Shown piece by piece: positions 17,749 to 26,363 of a stretch of DNA of 38,994 nucleotides. Position 1 is the stretch's first letter, and every line of letters starts with the position of its first letter. Source of the DNA: an uncultured Ellagibacter sp. (GTDB taxonomy: Bacteria; Actinomycetota; Coriobacteriia; Coriobacteriales; Eggerthellaceae); the NCBI RefSeq assembly GCF_934617235.1, contig NZ_CAKTTZ010000023.1:1-38994 (forward strand), written 5' to 3'. The position numbers were made by a program, and so were the translations under genes. The notes under the pieces are model-generated. The model saw only the letters and a list, made by a program, of their open reading frames with translations, was not told the DNA's origin and did not search any database.

Positions 17749-20283
17749 ATGGCAGCGAACTACCTACTCCGTAATGAGCATCAGCCCAAGCAGGGGCCCG
17801 TGGACCACCCCGCTCTCAGCGAAACCGAGCTTGCAAGTACATGTGGGAACACCATTGCCCTCGTGCTCGCGACCGATTTCGGGACAACGCCCCTAAAGGT
17901 CGCCTTCGAGGATGAAAGCAAAAAGCCCGTGGTGTGCGGGGAACCGAAAGACGGCGAGAAAACGACGCCCCGCCCCTTGCAGCGTTTTGAGGGCATGACG
18001 GTAACAGCGACCGCCGCAATGAGTGCACTCGAAGCGAGGTTCGCGCGCGTATACGTGCTTGCGGGAGGAACGCCCGAGGAGCGCCGCGCGCTTGAGGAGG
18101 TGGTCTCGAGCGACATCGCCGCCGTTAGGAACAGAGGCGACGCGCATTGCGATATCGACAACGGCGCGCGCGACAACGAGAATGCGCACGACGACGGAAC
18201 CACGCATGGAGAAGAGAACGCACCCCGGCAATCGGGCGAAGGCGTCGAATTCATCCCCTTCGACGCCGATGCGGCATATCAGGCCACCATCGACGCCTGC
18301 GGGTTCTCCTTGTACGACGTGCCCAAAGGCGTGCTCGATTACGCGGCGCACGGGCTCGAGGACAACCCCTATGCCGACTCTGTCATGTTGCTCGGCTGCG
18401 ACCAGGTTCGCATCACCCCAGCTCATTTGCTTGAAGTTTGTCGGACGTTCCGCAACAATCCCGCGCTCGACGTCGTGGCATCATGGATTCAGTGGTATCG
18501 CCGCACACCGATGCTCATCTCGCGCCGCTTCCTCGAAGACCTCGACGCAAGCGGATTGCGCGAAGCGGGTCCGAACGGCACCGATCGCCCTCTGCCGCGC
18601 GTCGCACTGAAGGACGTGGTCTTCGGGGAAGAAACGCTCGCGGCGAATCCCGTCGTGCCCGAAAAGCTGACTGCGTTCGAGAAGGGCCGCACGCTTTCCG
18701 CGCGCGAGGCGGTGCAGATTGCGCGGAAAGAAATGGGCGATATCGACCTGCGGGCCAAGGGAGCTTTCGGGAACCTTCACCAGATGAGTGCCTCAGCGCA
18801 GCGAGGACTGCCCGAGCAATCGGAGGGGTCCCAGCCGAGGGGAAGCCTCGGGAGCCTCCACAAAGCGAGTTCCGCAGCGCAGCGAGGACTGTCTGAGCGA
18901 CTGGAGGCCCCCGAGGCTTCCCCAAACCCGCAGAAAGACGCCACCCAGCGCTCGCCCGCCGACGAGGAGCTCATCGCCATCGCGCGTGATGTCGCGTCCC
19001 GCATGGATGCCTGGCGCACACAGCTTTCCCATGACGAGCGAGAGAAGCTCGCCCGGGCGGACGCCTGGGCATGGCGCAACCGCGAAGACTTCCCGCTTCT
19101 CAACGACCGCAAGCAGAAAAATTCGCTCGCCTACTTAGACTCCGCCGCCACAACGCAGCGCTGCTTCCGCGCCCTGCAGGCGGAGGCCAACTTCAATGAG
19201 CACGAGAACGCCAACGTCTATCGCGGTGGCTATGAACTTTCCGCGAAGGCGACGGAGCATCTCAACGACGCGCGAAAAATACTCGAGGACTTCATCGGCG
19301 CCGAACGCCGCCAAACCGTCTACACCATGAACGCTTCCGCCTCATGCAACCTGGTGGCGCAATCGTGGGGTGACCTCAACGTGAGCGAGGGCGACCATAT
19401 CGTCGTCGCCCTTTCCGAGCACCACTCCGACCTTTTGCCGTGGCTGCTTTTGGCGCGTCGCAGAAACGCCGTGCTCGACTTCATCCCTCTCCTTCCCGAT
19501 GGCAGGCTTGACCTCGAGGAATACGAGCGCCTCCTTGGCCAGCGCCCCAAACTCGTATGCGTCGCGCACGTGTCAAATGTGCTCGGCATCGTAAACCCCG
19601 TGGCCGACATGGCCCGCATGGCGCATAAGGCTGGCGCCCGCTTCATGCTCGACGCCGCGCAATCGTTCCCGCACCTCCCTTTCAACGTGAAGGAAATCGG
19701 CTGCGACTTCGCCGCCTTCTCCGCCCACAAGATGTACGGACCGCTCGGCATCGGCGGCCTGTTCATCGGGAAAGACGCCTTCGACGAGATGGACCCTGTT
19801 GCCATCGGCGGCGGAACGGTCTCGCACGCGGCCGTCGATTCCTACTATTTGCGCCAGGGAGCCGTCCAGTACGAGGTGGGAACGCCGCCTATCGCGCAGG
19901 CGATCGGCTGGGCGGGCGCTATCGAATATATGGAAACCCTGGGGATGGACAAAGTTCTCGAGCACGCCGAAGCCATGACGCGATTTGCCGTCCACGCGCT
20001 CCACGAGGTGGAAGGCCTCACCATCTGGGGCGATCATACCAAACGCGATGGCGCGGGCGGCCTCGTGTCGTTCTCGCTTGTGAACGCTGCACCCACGCAA
20101 ATCGGCAGCGCGTGCGGGATGATGGGCGTCGCCATACGCTCGGGCGGGCATTGCGCTATGCCGCTTGCCGCGTCGACGGGCCTGGTGGGAACAGGACGCG
20201 CGAGCTTCGCCGTGCACACCACCTGCGAGGATATCGAAGCGCTCGCCGTGGCCGTCGAAATGTGCCGGAGGTTGTACCGATGA
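17749..20283 (+). CDS. Fusion of a MocA/MobA-like nucleotidyltransferase domain and a SufS-like cysteine desulfurase
   Basis: The 844-residue protein has two enzymatic parts. Residues about 35-300 resemble MocA-type nucleotidyltransferases (LVLATDFGTTPLK at the start, LLGCDQVRIT later), but the usual glycine-rich GxSxRMG loop is degenerate, so activity is doubtful. Residues about 455-844 are a class V PLP enzyme of SufS type: AYLDSAATT, SEHHSDLLPW near 556, the PLP lysine in SAHKMYGP (K661) and the persulfide cysteine in RSGGHCAMP (C802) are all present. It should remove sulfur (or selenium) from cysteine. The linker carries two 27-residue repeats (about 338-391) derived from a palindromic DNA element. 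GAAGGAG precedes the start at 17749. The stop overlaps the next gene as ATGA, so the two are translationally coupled. Confidence 0.85.
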   Translation: MAANYLLRNEHQPKQGPVDHPALSETELASTCGNTIALVLATDFGTTPLKVAFEDESKKPVVCGEPKDGEKTTPRPLQRFEGMTVTATAAMSALEARFARVYVLAGGTPEERRALEEVVSSDIAAVRNRGDAHCDIDNGARDNENAHDDGTTHGEENAPRQSGEGVEFIPFDADAAYQATIDACGFSLYDVPKGVLDYAAHGLEDNPYADSVMLLGCDQVRITPAHLLEVCRTFRNNPALDVVASWIQWYRRTPMLISRRFLEDLDASGLREAGPNGTDRPLPRVALKDVVFGEETLAANPVVPEKLTAFEKGRTLSAREAVQIARKEMGDIDLRAKGAFGNLHQMSASAQRGLPEQSEGSQPRGSLGSLHKASSAAQRGLSERLEAPEASPNPQKDATQRSPADEELIAIARDVASRMDAWRTQLSHDEREKLARADAWAWRNREDFPLLNDRKQKNSLAYLDSAATTQRCFRALQAEANFNEHENANVYRGGYELSAKATEHLNDARKILEDFIGAERRQTVYTMNASASCNLVAQSWGDLNVSEGDHIVVALSEHHSDLLPWLLLARRRNAVLDFIPLLPDGRLDLEEYERLLGQRPKLVCVAHVSNVLGIVNPVADMARMAHKAGARFMLDAAQSFPHLPFNVKEIGCDFAAFSAHKMYGPLGIGGLFIGKDAFDEMDPVAIGGGTVSHAAVDSYYLRQGAVQYEVGTPPIAQAIGWAGAIEYMETLGMDKVLEHAEAMTRFAVHALHEVEGLTIWGDHTKRDGAGGLVSFSLVNAAPTQIGSACGMMGVAIRSGGHCAMPLAASTGLVGTGRASFAVHTTCEDIEALAVAVEMCRRLYR
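18760..18921 (+). repeat. Two tandem 81-base repeats inside the fusion gene
   Basis: Copy one (18760-18840) and copy two (18841-18921) share the core GCGCAGCGAGGACTG and encode related 27-residue units (pattern G-x-x-G-x-LH...AQRGL-x-E). They lie exactly in the linker between the two enzyme domains and keep the frame. Confidence 0.75.
18839..18923. repeat. Palindromic REP/MITE-like element within coding sequence
   Basis: The left arm 18839-18859 (GGGGAAGCCTCGGGAGCCTC...) is complementary to the right arm 18903-18923 at 20 of 21 positions, with 43 bases between. Such a long, near-perfect stem is not needed for coding and indicates a small palindromic repeat that entered the gene in frame. Confidence 0.7.
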
Positions 20284-21173
20284 ACGACAAGAATAAGGTT
20301 TTAACCCACGAGCGCTGCGAAGGCGACGCGGATACTTCCCCCTTCGAGCACTCCAGGGACGATGCGAAGACGCGGGAGATCGCCAACCACTACGGTGAGG
20401 TAGCCCGCGCAGCAAGCAAAACCTCAAGCGCATGTGAGTGCTGCGAGCCCGACCCCGCACACGCTGGTGAGGCGTTTTCCCTCTACGCGAGCGAAGTGGT
20501 CGCAGGGCTCCCGAAAAGCGCGCTCGCCGCAAGTCGCGGATGCGGCGACCCCGTGGCGAAGGCGAATCTTCAGCCAGGAGAACGCGTTTTGGACCTTGGA
20601 AGCGGCGGAGGCATCGATGCCCTTATCGCCGCGCGGCTCGTAGGACCCGAAGGACACGTGTTCGGGCTCGACATGACACCCGACATGGTGACGCTCGCGC
20701 GCAAGAACGCCGCGGAAGCAAGCGTCGAAAACGTCGAGTTCATCGAAGGCTCAATCGACCAGATTCCCCTGCCCGATGCGTCGGTCGATGTGGTCCTCTC
20801 GAATTGCGTCATCAACCTCTGCGAGAACAAGCAGGCCGTGTTCGCCGAGGCGAAGCGCGTACTCGCCCCCGACGGGCGCCTTGTGGTGTCCGATATCGTG
20901 GCGTTCTCCCCGATCCCGCAAGGTGCCGAAGAATCGCTGGCGCACATAACTGGCTGCAGACGAGGCATTACGCCGACAGGCCGCTATCGCGAGATGATGG
21001 CCGCTTGCAGATTCTCGCACTGCGACATCGAACCTAAAACCATCTATACAATTGACGTGCTGCGGGAAAAGGCCGAGCGAAAAGGGCGCACCGAGGCGCT
21101 TGAGACCGCAATGCGCTTCGACGTCGACTCCGTTTGCGGAAGCGCCATCATCTGCGGTCGAGTCCCCGAATAG
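20280..21173 (+). CDS. ArsM-like (arsenite-type) SAM methyltransferase
   Basis: The 297-residue protein has a class I methyltransferase core (VLDLGSGGGIDALIAARLVG, FGLDMTPDM) of the ArsM type. ArsM enzymes bind As(III) through conserved cysteines, and equivalents are present here: ECCEPD in the N-terminal part, SNCVINLC and TGCRRGI. ArsM converts arsenite to methylated arsenicals in the cytoplasm. No arsR or arsB lies nearby, and the partners are a desulfurase-like and a radical SAM enzyme, so another metalloid, chalcogen or thiol substrate is possible. The ATG at 20280 overlaps the stop of the fusion gene by four bases. The radical SAM gene follows after eight bases. Confidence 0.82.
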   Translation: MNDKNKVLTHERCEGDADTSPFEHSRDDAKTREIANHYGEVARAASKTSSACECCEPDPAHAGEAFSLYASEVVAGLPKSALAASRGCGDPVAKANLQPGERVLDLGSGGGIDALIAARLVGPEGHVFGLDMTPDMVTLARKNAAEASVENVEFIEGSIDQIPLPDASVDVVLSNCVINLCENKQAVFAEAKRVLAPDGRLVVSDIVAFSPIPQGAEESLAHITGCRRGITPTGRYREMMAACRFSHCDIEPKTIYTIDVLREKAERKGRTEALETAMRFDVDSVCGSAIICGRVPE

Positions 21174-21181
21174 GAGCCACC

Positions 21182-22189
21182 ATGCTCGACAAGACCGCAG
21201 AACACATCGTCGATCGAGCAATCGATGGGAAAGCGCCCACCCGCGACGAGATGCTTACGCTCATGCAAATCGATGCTGGAAGCGCTGAAGCGGCTTACGT
21301 ACGCTGGGGAGCAGAGGTGCTCGGGCGACGCGCTTCGGGCGGTCAGGGGCAAATCTACGCCCAGATAGGCCTCGATGCCACGCCGTGTCCTGAGAACTGC
21401 GCTTTTTGCTCGCTCGCCGCGCGCAATACCCCAAACAAGGGGCGCGCCGAAGTTCCCGACGACGAAGTTGCCCACTATGCAAGCGTTTTCGATGAGGCGA
21501 ACGTCCACCTCATCTCCCTTATGGCGACCGCCGCATACGGTTTCGACCACTTTTTGCGGGTCGTTACCGCGGTGCGAGCCGCTATAGGAGACGACATGCC
21601 GCTTATGGCGAACATCGGCGACATAACGACTGAACAGGCGCACCTGCTTAAAGCGACCGGGGTCCAAGCGTTCTATCACGCGCATCGTCTCAGCGAAGGC
21701 GTCATCACCAGTATCGCGCCGAAACGGCGGCTTGCAACCATCTCAGCCGTTCAGGAAGCCGGGCTTGCGCTAATGACCGCCGTGGAGCCAGTGTATCTCG
21801 GTGTCAGCCTTGAGGATATCGCCGATCGCATGCTCGAGGTGATATCGCAGAAGCCTTATTGCTCGGGCGTCGGCGTGCTGACCGCCGTGCCGGGAACGGC
21901 AATGGAGCGAGAAATTCCCTATACCCGCAGGCAAGCTGCGCACTTTGCTTGCATCATGAGGCTCGTCGCGGGGACATCCATCCCCTTCGGCACAGGTTGC
22001 GGCAACGTCGTATGGGCAGACGCTGGCACAAATCCTCGAGGGCGCGACCTCTCCACCGACCCCGACTTTCTTCGCCGCGACGTTCGCAGGTTGCGCAAAG
22101 AGCTTGTGCGGGAAGGCTGGGAAGTCCCCAAACGGCCACTTCCCCAGTGGTTCGGCGCTGGGGAAGTGGAATTTGCCCAAACGCGTTAG
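21182..22189 (+). CDS. Radical SAM enzyme of the BioB/HydE/PylB type
   Basis: The 335-residue protein carries the cluster-binding motif CPENCAFC, a TIM-barrel layout like biotin synthase and HydE, and a SAM-contacting GVGVLTAVPGTAME segment. It should bind a [4Fe-4S] cluster and make a 5'-deoxyadenosyl radical. It is shorter than, and not specifically like, biotin synthase, and no other biotin genes are present, so bioB is not a safe name. AGGAG lies six bases before the ATG. It is the last gene of the three-gene operon; the strong hairpin at 22298-22338 lies beyond. Substrate unknown. Confidence 0.82.
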   Translation: MLDKTAEHIVDRAIDGKAPTRDEMLTLMQIDAGSAEAAYVRWGAEVLGRRASGGQGQIYAQIGLDATPCPENCAFCSLAARNTPNKGRAEVPDDEVAHYASVFDEANVHLISLMATAAYGFDHFLRVVTAVRAAIGDDMPLMANIGDITTEQAHLLKATGVQAFYHAHRLSEGVITSIAPKRRLATISAVQEAGLALMTAVEPVYLGVSLEDIADRMLEVISQKPYCSGVGVLTAVPGTAMEREIPYTRRQAAHFACIMRLVAGTSIPFGTGCGNVVWADAGTNPRGRDLSTDPDFLRRDVRRLRKELVREGWEVPKRPLPQWFGAGEVEFAQTR

Positions 22190-22297
22190 GAACGCGTCGC
22201 AAGCCAAAAGGGGCGACGAAGATAATGGAACGCATTCGCAACCCGCCCACCTGGCAGGCCGAGCGAAGGACAGGCCCTACGCGGCGCGCAAATAAGA

Positions 22298-22338
22298 AAG
22301 GCCGGATCGGTTGCCCCCCTCGCAACCGATCCGGCCTT
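22298..22338. terminator. Strong bidirectional terminator between the radical SAM operon and the small peptide gene
   Basis: GGCCGGATCGGTTGC pairs with its complement across a short C-rich loop. T-rich tracts follow on both sides, better on the minus side (TTTCTTATTT). It can end the plus-strand operon and the minus-strand 52-codon gene. Between 22190 and 22297 I see no gene. Confidence 0.85.
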
Positions 22339-22360
22339 ATCGTCGTAGCAAGGTTAATCG

Positions 22361-22519
22361 CTACTTGCCCAAGTCAACGAGCGCCGGGAACAGACCTGCT
22401 CGCGCCTTCTCGTGCTCTGCAGTCTTCGTTTCCCCGGAAGACTGCGTCGCCTGTGAGCCTTTTACGGCAACACCATCGTACTTGCGCGCCTCCATGATCT
22501 TATCGAGTGCTGCATTCAT
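22361..22519 (-). CDS. 52-residue protein, candidate signalling peptide precursor
   Basis: An ATG at 22519 follows AAAGGGGA at good distance and opens a 52-codon frame that begins MNAALDKIMEARKYDG and ends RAGLFPALVDLGK. The middle is hydrophilic and rich in Thr, Ser, Gln and Glu; the last eleven residues are hydrophobic. There is no cysteine and no signal peptide, so it is not a classical AgrD. A promoter and a terminator of its own flank it. It lies downstream of an AgrC-like kinase and LytTR regulator, where pheromone genes often sit, and direct repeats precede its promoter. That it is translated is likely; that it is a signal is only inference. Confidence 0.6.
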   Translation of the reverse strand: MNAALDKIMEARKYDGVAVKGSQATQSSGETKTAEHEKARAGLFPALVDLGK

Positions 22520-22593
22520 TGAGATTCCCCTTTCTCAATTTACGGTTGCAGCACCCCCCAGTTGCTCCAACCATTCCCCTTAAAAACGCATTC

Positions 22594-22622
22594 AGAATAC
22601 CGTTATTAGTAGCCTAACGCAA
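22594..22622 (-). promoter_or_regulatory. Candidate promoter of the 52-codon gene
   Basis: On the minus strand TTGCGT (22622-22617), 17 bases and TATTCT (22599-22594) precede the start by about 75 bases. Confidence 0.5.
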
Positions 22623-22627
22623 CCATT

Positions 22628-22695
22628 ATTGAGTACTTTTTTGGCCACTCACTAAATATTTTCAACCGCAACTCTAACTTTTTTCGAATTGAGTA
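22628..22695 (-). promoter_or_regulatory. Direct repeats TACTCAAT upstream of the 52-codon gene
   Basis: TACTCAAT occurs at 22635-22628 and again at 22695-22688 (minus strand), exactly 60 bases apart in an A/T-rich stretch. The nearer copy ends five bases before the -35 box, the position of a class II activator site. LytTR regulators bind direct repeats, but these do not match the AgrA consensus, so the link is tentative. Confidence 0.4.
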
Positions 22696-22763
22696 TTGAC
22701 TAGTAACAATTTGTATGGTTATTCGTGAGCTCGCGTTATTCAACGCACCCCCAAAGTGACCCC

Positions 22764-22794
22764 GCAGCTCACTCCCATTCAGCTGCGGGGTTTC
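22764..22794. terminator. Hairpin after the sensor kinase gene
   Basis: ACCCCGCAGCT pairs with AGCTGCGGGGT around an eleven-base loop directly after the kinase stop. It can act as a terminator on either strand. The loop and inner stem are shared with the terminator at 28601-28647. Confidence 0.7.
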
Positions 22795-22796
22795 CC

Positions 22797-24121
22797 TTAC
22801 GGTTCATACGGCATAGAGAAAATCGCCTCGAATGTATTGTCTTTGTCGCAATCCAAGGCTAGCGCCCCACCATAGCGGGAGGCAACATCAGCGACACTTC
22901 TAAGGCCGAAGCCATGGCTTCGTGCGTCGCGCTTAGAGGTAACGGGGAAACCGTCTTGAAGCGCAAGGTGACCGCCTGTTCTGCTGTTACTAACGGAAAT
23001 GAAGAATAGACCAGCCCTCTCGCGACCCTTAACAAGAACAAACCTGTTCGCAGGAGGCTCTACTAAACGGGTGGCCTCGATAGCGTTATCCACGAGGTTT
23101 CCGAATACTGTGCACAGATCCGCGTCAGGCACGCTCTTCGCAAGCGACGAGGGTATCTTTAGATCAACCGAAAACCTAATCTTGTCCTGAGCCGACTCCG
23201 AAGCCTTTTGCGAAAGCAGCCCGTCGACAAGGTCACTGCCCGTCTTGAACCGACGCTCGAATACGCCAAGTTTCCGCTCAATCGCATCCATGTAGCCAAT
23301 CGCATCGTCAAGATTGCCATTCTCGACAAAATCCCTGATAGCGATGAGGTGATTCTTCATATCATGATGAAGCATCCTCATGTCCTTTTCTTGCGACAAC
23401 TCAACCTTCAAGCTTCTCAGGCGGAAAGAATTGGCGGTCTCTTGCTGCATGAGGCGAACCCTCTGCTCGTTGCCGCAGAAAGTTCGCTCCACTGCCACAA
23501 CGAACATCATGACGAACAAGTGCAGAAGCATGAGATATATTGAGAACTGAAGATAGGGAGCACCGTCCCCCGTGTTCACAACGTAGATAGTCTCTTTAAC
23601 AAACACCTCAACAGCAATGGCGGAGGTTAGGAGCAGCGCTCGTCCGACGGTTATCTTCTCAATCTGGTCGAACGGTATGGAGAAGTACGGAATAAGAAGA
23701 ACCGCCCCCACAACCGTATATCGGAAAAGACATTGCACAACGAAATCGCCAAGCGCAGGCGAGCCCATCAGCGACATAGCGCCTTGCTGCAGTACATAGA
23801 AACAAGGCAGATTCCACGTGTTATTGGCGATTGTGAAGCAAAGCGCCCCTAGCGCAGCGCAATACATAGCCTTCTCGCTCGAAAGACCTTTCGCAAATTT
23901 CAGATAGCGAAAGAAGACGCAGCATCGCCACAAGAGTCTGAAAAAACAGCGAACAAACCAGGACCAAGAAAGAAAATAGGCCCCAGCAGCAGCAAGCACA
24001 GACAACCTAAGGCGGCTTTCGTCGGAGGAGTCGAGGGGTCGCGAGGCAAAGCACGAAAGAAGAGGAGCACCAGAATCATCTCGAGGAAAGAATCAACCGT
24101 GCGAATAGCGAATTCGCTCAT
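22797..24121 (-). pseudogene. AgrC-like sensor histidine kinase, frameshifted in its membrane domain
   Basis: The gene encodes an HPK10-type peptide sensor: an N-terminal membrane domain with several hydrophobic segments, then LHHDMKNHLIAI with the phosphorylated His, and a GHKL ATPase (GNLVDNAIEA, HGFGLRSVADVASRYGG). The ATG at 24121 overlaps the stop of the regulator gene (ATGA) and has GAGGAC before it. This first frame ends after about 73 codons, whereas the rest of the protein is in the next frame. Adding one T to the run at 23946-23941 (minus strand) joins them into a smooth membrane segment (LFAVFFRLLW). As written, an intact receptor cannot be made unless ribosomes slip back one base; the run is not a canonical slippery heptamer. 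Real inactivation or a base-calling error are both possible. Confidence 0.75.
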
Positions 24122-24863
24122 AGCCACGTCCTCACAAACCTGTTAAAGGCCTCAAGAAACTCCCGCCTTCTGTAACGACTGATAGGGATGCTATCCTGAT
24201 TAGACAGAATGCAAAACCCATCACTAATCGAAGAGATATGGCACATCCCCACCAAATAGCATCGATGGCACCTGAAAAAGCTTCCGTCCGACAGCTTCTC
24301 CTCGAAGCTTCTCATTGGCACATTGCACGACAATTCCCCGCCGACGCAGACAACCCTCATCGAATGGGCAAAGGACTCCACGTAAAGGATATCGCGCGAT
24401 TTCACGAGCTCGACACCTGAGGCCGTCTTCAAGGCAACGCTGTGACCCGTTGAAATGGCTATGGATCTCATAAGGTCATTCAGTAGCAAGTTGAAAGTCA
24501 CCCGAGAAATCGGTTTGGGCAAGAACCCGAAGGCATGAACCGAATACTCCTCGACAGCATACTGGACCATGCTCGTTACAAAAACGATACGCATCTCAGA
24601 GAAGGAGGGTTGCTCCCTAAGCTTTCGAGCTACCTCCATTCCGCTCAGCCCCTCCATGGAAATGTCCAGGAACACGACTTGAGTGTCCGGAGATATACCA
24701 GCCAGCATCTCAACGCCAGAGTGAAAGACCGATATATCGAAAGCGCACCCGCGCTCATGAGCAAAATCAAGAAGAGCGGTCGAATTTGATTGCATACAAG
24801 AAACTCATCGTCGCATACCGCAATCTTTACGGTAACCAGGCTAGAGCCCTCGCTAGAACCCAT
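24118..24863 (-). pseudogene. LytTR-family response regulator, frameshifted in the receiver domain
   Basis: From an ATG at 24863, behind GGGAGGGG, the frame gives MGSSEGSSLVTVKIAVCDDEF, the start of a receiver domain. It then loses its match near 24776-24769 and closes downstream. The next frame continues with LLDFAHERG, the phosphorylated Asp in VVFLDISMEG, and a C-terminal LytTR DNA-binding domain (SVALKTASG, DILYVES, FRCHRCYLV). One added base restores a single protein of about 247 residues. LytTR regulators pair with AgrC-like kinases, and the kinase gene follows with a four-base overlap. Both genes of this pair are thus out of frame by one base. Confidence 0.75.
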
Positions 24864-24888
24864 AACTTATCCCCTCCCATCTAATGAA

Positions 24889-24894
24889 ACTATA
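24889..24894 (-). promoter_or_regulatory. Candidate -10 box of the LytTR-kinase operon
   Basis: TATAGT (minus strand) lies 26 bases before the regulator start. The -35 region is poor, as is common where an activator is needed. Confidence 0.35.
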
Positions 24895-24990
24895 TCAAAG
24901 GAGCATATCCATTCGTACTTGCTTTCCCTCCATTCGTGCAGCATCCTCCCGCGTTTCACGTCAGCATCGGCGCTACTCGAGCAAACGGCC

Positions 24991-25019
24991 TTGCACGCCG
25001 CACCCCCATCGCCGATAAA
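24991..25019 (+). promoter_or_regulatory. Candidate promoter of the MFS-MBL-MFS operon
   Basis: TTGCAC (24991-24996), 17 bases and GATAAA (25014-25019) lie about 56 bases before the first MFS start. Confidence 0.45.
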
Positions 25020-25074
25020 ACATCTCGCGAGATTAAACACAACTCGCAAAAACACTTTCACAAGGAGGAAATCA

Positions 25075-26334
25075 ATGTCCGAAACAAAGCAGAAGAGCGG
25101 AACGGGACCGAGAAAATCCATTCTCCTAACCGTCTTCACCAACAAGAACTTCTGGCTCGCCTTGCTCATCATGATTACGGCTAACGTTGGAAATGCCTGC
25201 GTAAAGCAACCTGTAACCCTGATGGGCAGTGACCTAGGATTCACCGCAAGCGCGCTTGGCTTCATTACCTCGCTCTTTACGGTATTTGCCATGCTCGGCC
25301 GCGGCCCATTCGGCAACGCAGTCGACCACTCGTGTCACAAGACCTGGATCCTCGCAGCGCAATACGTAGCACGCGGCGCGGTGTTCATCGGCTTCGCATT
25401 CTGCATGTCTCAACCCATGTACGTAATTTTGAAGTTTGCACAGGGTCTCACGTTCGGCATGGGCCACCTTGCGATGATGCTCGTTATCGCTGAAACCATG
25501 GACAAGAGAGCTCTCGGAAGTGCATTCGGGCTTATTGTTCTCGTCCCCAAACTGCTATCCTCTGTGACCAATAGCATCACCCTGCAAATTACCACCACTT
25601 TCGGCGCAGAATACTCCTGCCTTGCAGGTGCCGTCCTCAGCTTTGTCCCCGCCGCACTATGCCTGCTGTTGACCATGCCCACCCGCGAGGCCGACGAGCC
25701 CAAGCCCACGAAGACCAAGTTCAGCATCAAGACCTTTGTTAATTACAGGGCCATCCCCTTGGTTCTGATCATGACCTTCGTGTCCATCCCTTCCCTGTTT
25801 ATCGACAATTTCATGATTCTCTATGGCAAAACTGACGGCATGGAGACCCTGGCACGCGACTACATCACAAACTACATGTGGTGGATGGGAATCGGCTCCT
25901 TCTTGGCAGGCTACGCATTTGACCGCTTTGGCTTCAAACGCGTCGGCATCGCACTGGCCATCATGGGAACTATCGCGCAGGCGATTCTCGGTTTCACCAC
26001 CGACTCGAGCACATGGTTCGTCTCCGCATTGCTGTGCGGCCTTGCCTGCGGCGGCATCGGCGTCACCATGCGTGGTTATGCGGTTAAAGAATGCAACCAG
26101 GCAGAAGTGGCGCTCACCGTCGCCACGCTAGGCGTCATGCAGGATGTTGCGAGCCTCGTCGGAACCTCTGCGGGCGGCGTCTTAATCGACGCAGTTGGTT
26201 TTGCCACCACCTTCCAAATCCTCACCGTATTCCCCGCCATCGCCTTGATCATGATCATCTGCTTCTTGCCTAAGCTGGTGTCAATCATCAGAGGCCCCGA
26301 AGGCGTGAAGGCCGCCGAAGAGTCCGCGAAATAA
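25075..26334 (+). CDS. MFS transporter, first gene of the MFS-MBL-MFS operon
   Basis: The 419-residue inner-membrane protein has about twelve hydrophobic segments. It opens LTVFTNKNFWLALL and contains the conserved stretch GNACVKQPVTLMGSDLG, later FGNAVDHS and YMWWMGIGSFLAGYAFDRFG. It is a close paralogue of the transporter at 27285-28490, agreeing over most of its length. An ideal AAGGAGG precedes the ATG at 25075; upstream in-frame codons are not supported. It lies 29 bases before the metallo-hydrolase gene. Substrate unknown; an organic acid or ester handled by the hydrolase is a reasonable guess. Confidence 0.88.
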   Translation: MSETKQKSGTGPRKSILLTVFTNKNFWLALLIMITANVGNACVKQPVTLMGSDLGFTASALGFITSLFTVFAMLGRGPFGNAVDHSCHKTWILAAQYVARGAVFIGFAFCMSQPMYVILKFAQGLTFGMGHLAMMLVIAETMDKRALGSAFGLIVLVPKLLSSVTNSITLQITTTFGAEYSCLAGAVLSFVPAALCLLLTMPTREADEPKPTKTKFSIKTFVNYRAIPLVLIMTFVSIPSLFIDNFMILYGKTDGMETLARDYITNYMWWMGIGSFLAGYAFDRFGFKRVGIALAIMGTIAQAILGFTTDSSTWFVSALLCGLACGGIGVTMRGYAVKECNQAEVALTVATLGVMQDVASLVGTSAGGVLIDAVGFATTFQILTVFPAIALIMIICFLPKLVSIIRGPEGVKAAEESAK

Positions 26335-26363
26335 ATGCACATCTAGCAAGAAAAGAGGCAATC

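Noticed and set aside
21182..22189. Biotin synthase bioB
   Set aside because: No other biotin genes nearby; neighbours are ArsM-like and SufS-like, and key BioB-specific motifs were not evident.
22361..22519. AgrD-type cyclic peptide precursor
   Set aside because: No cysteine or serine at the expected ring position, no amphipathic leader plus acidic tail, and no AgrB gene in the window.
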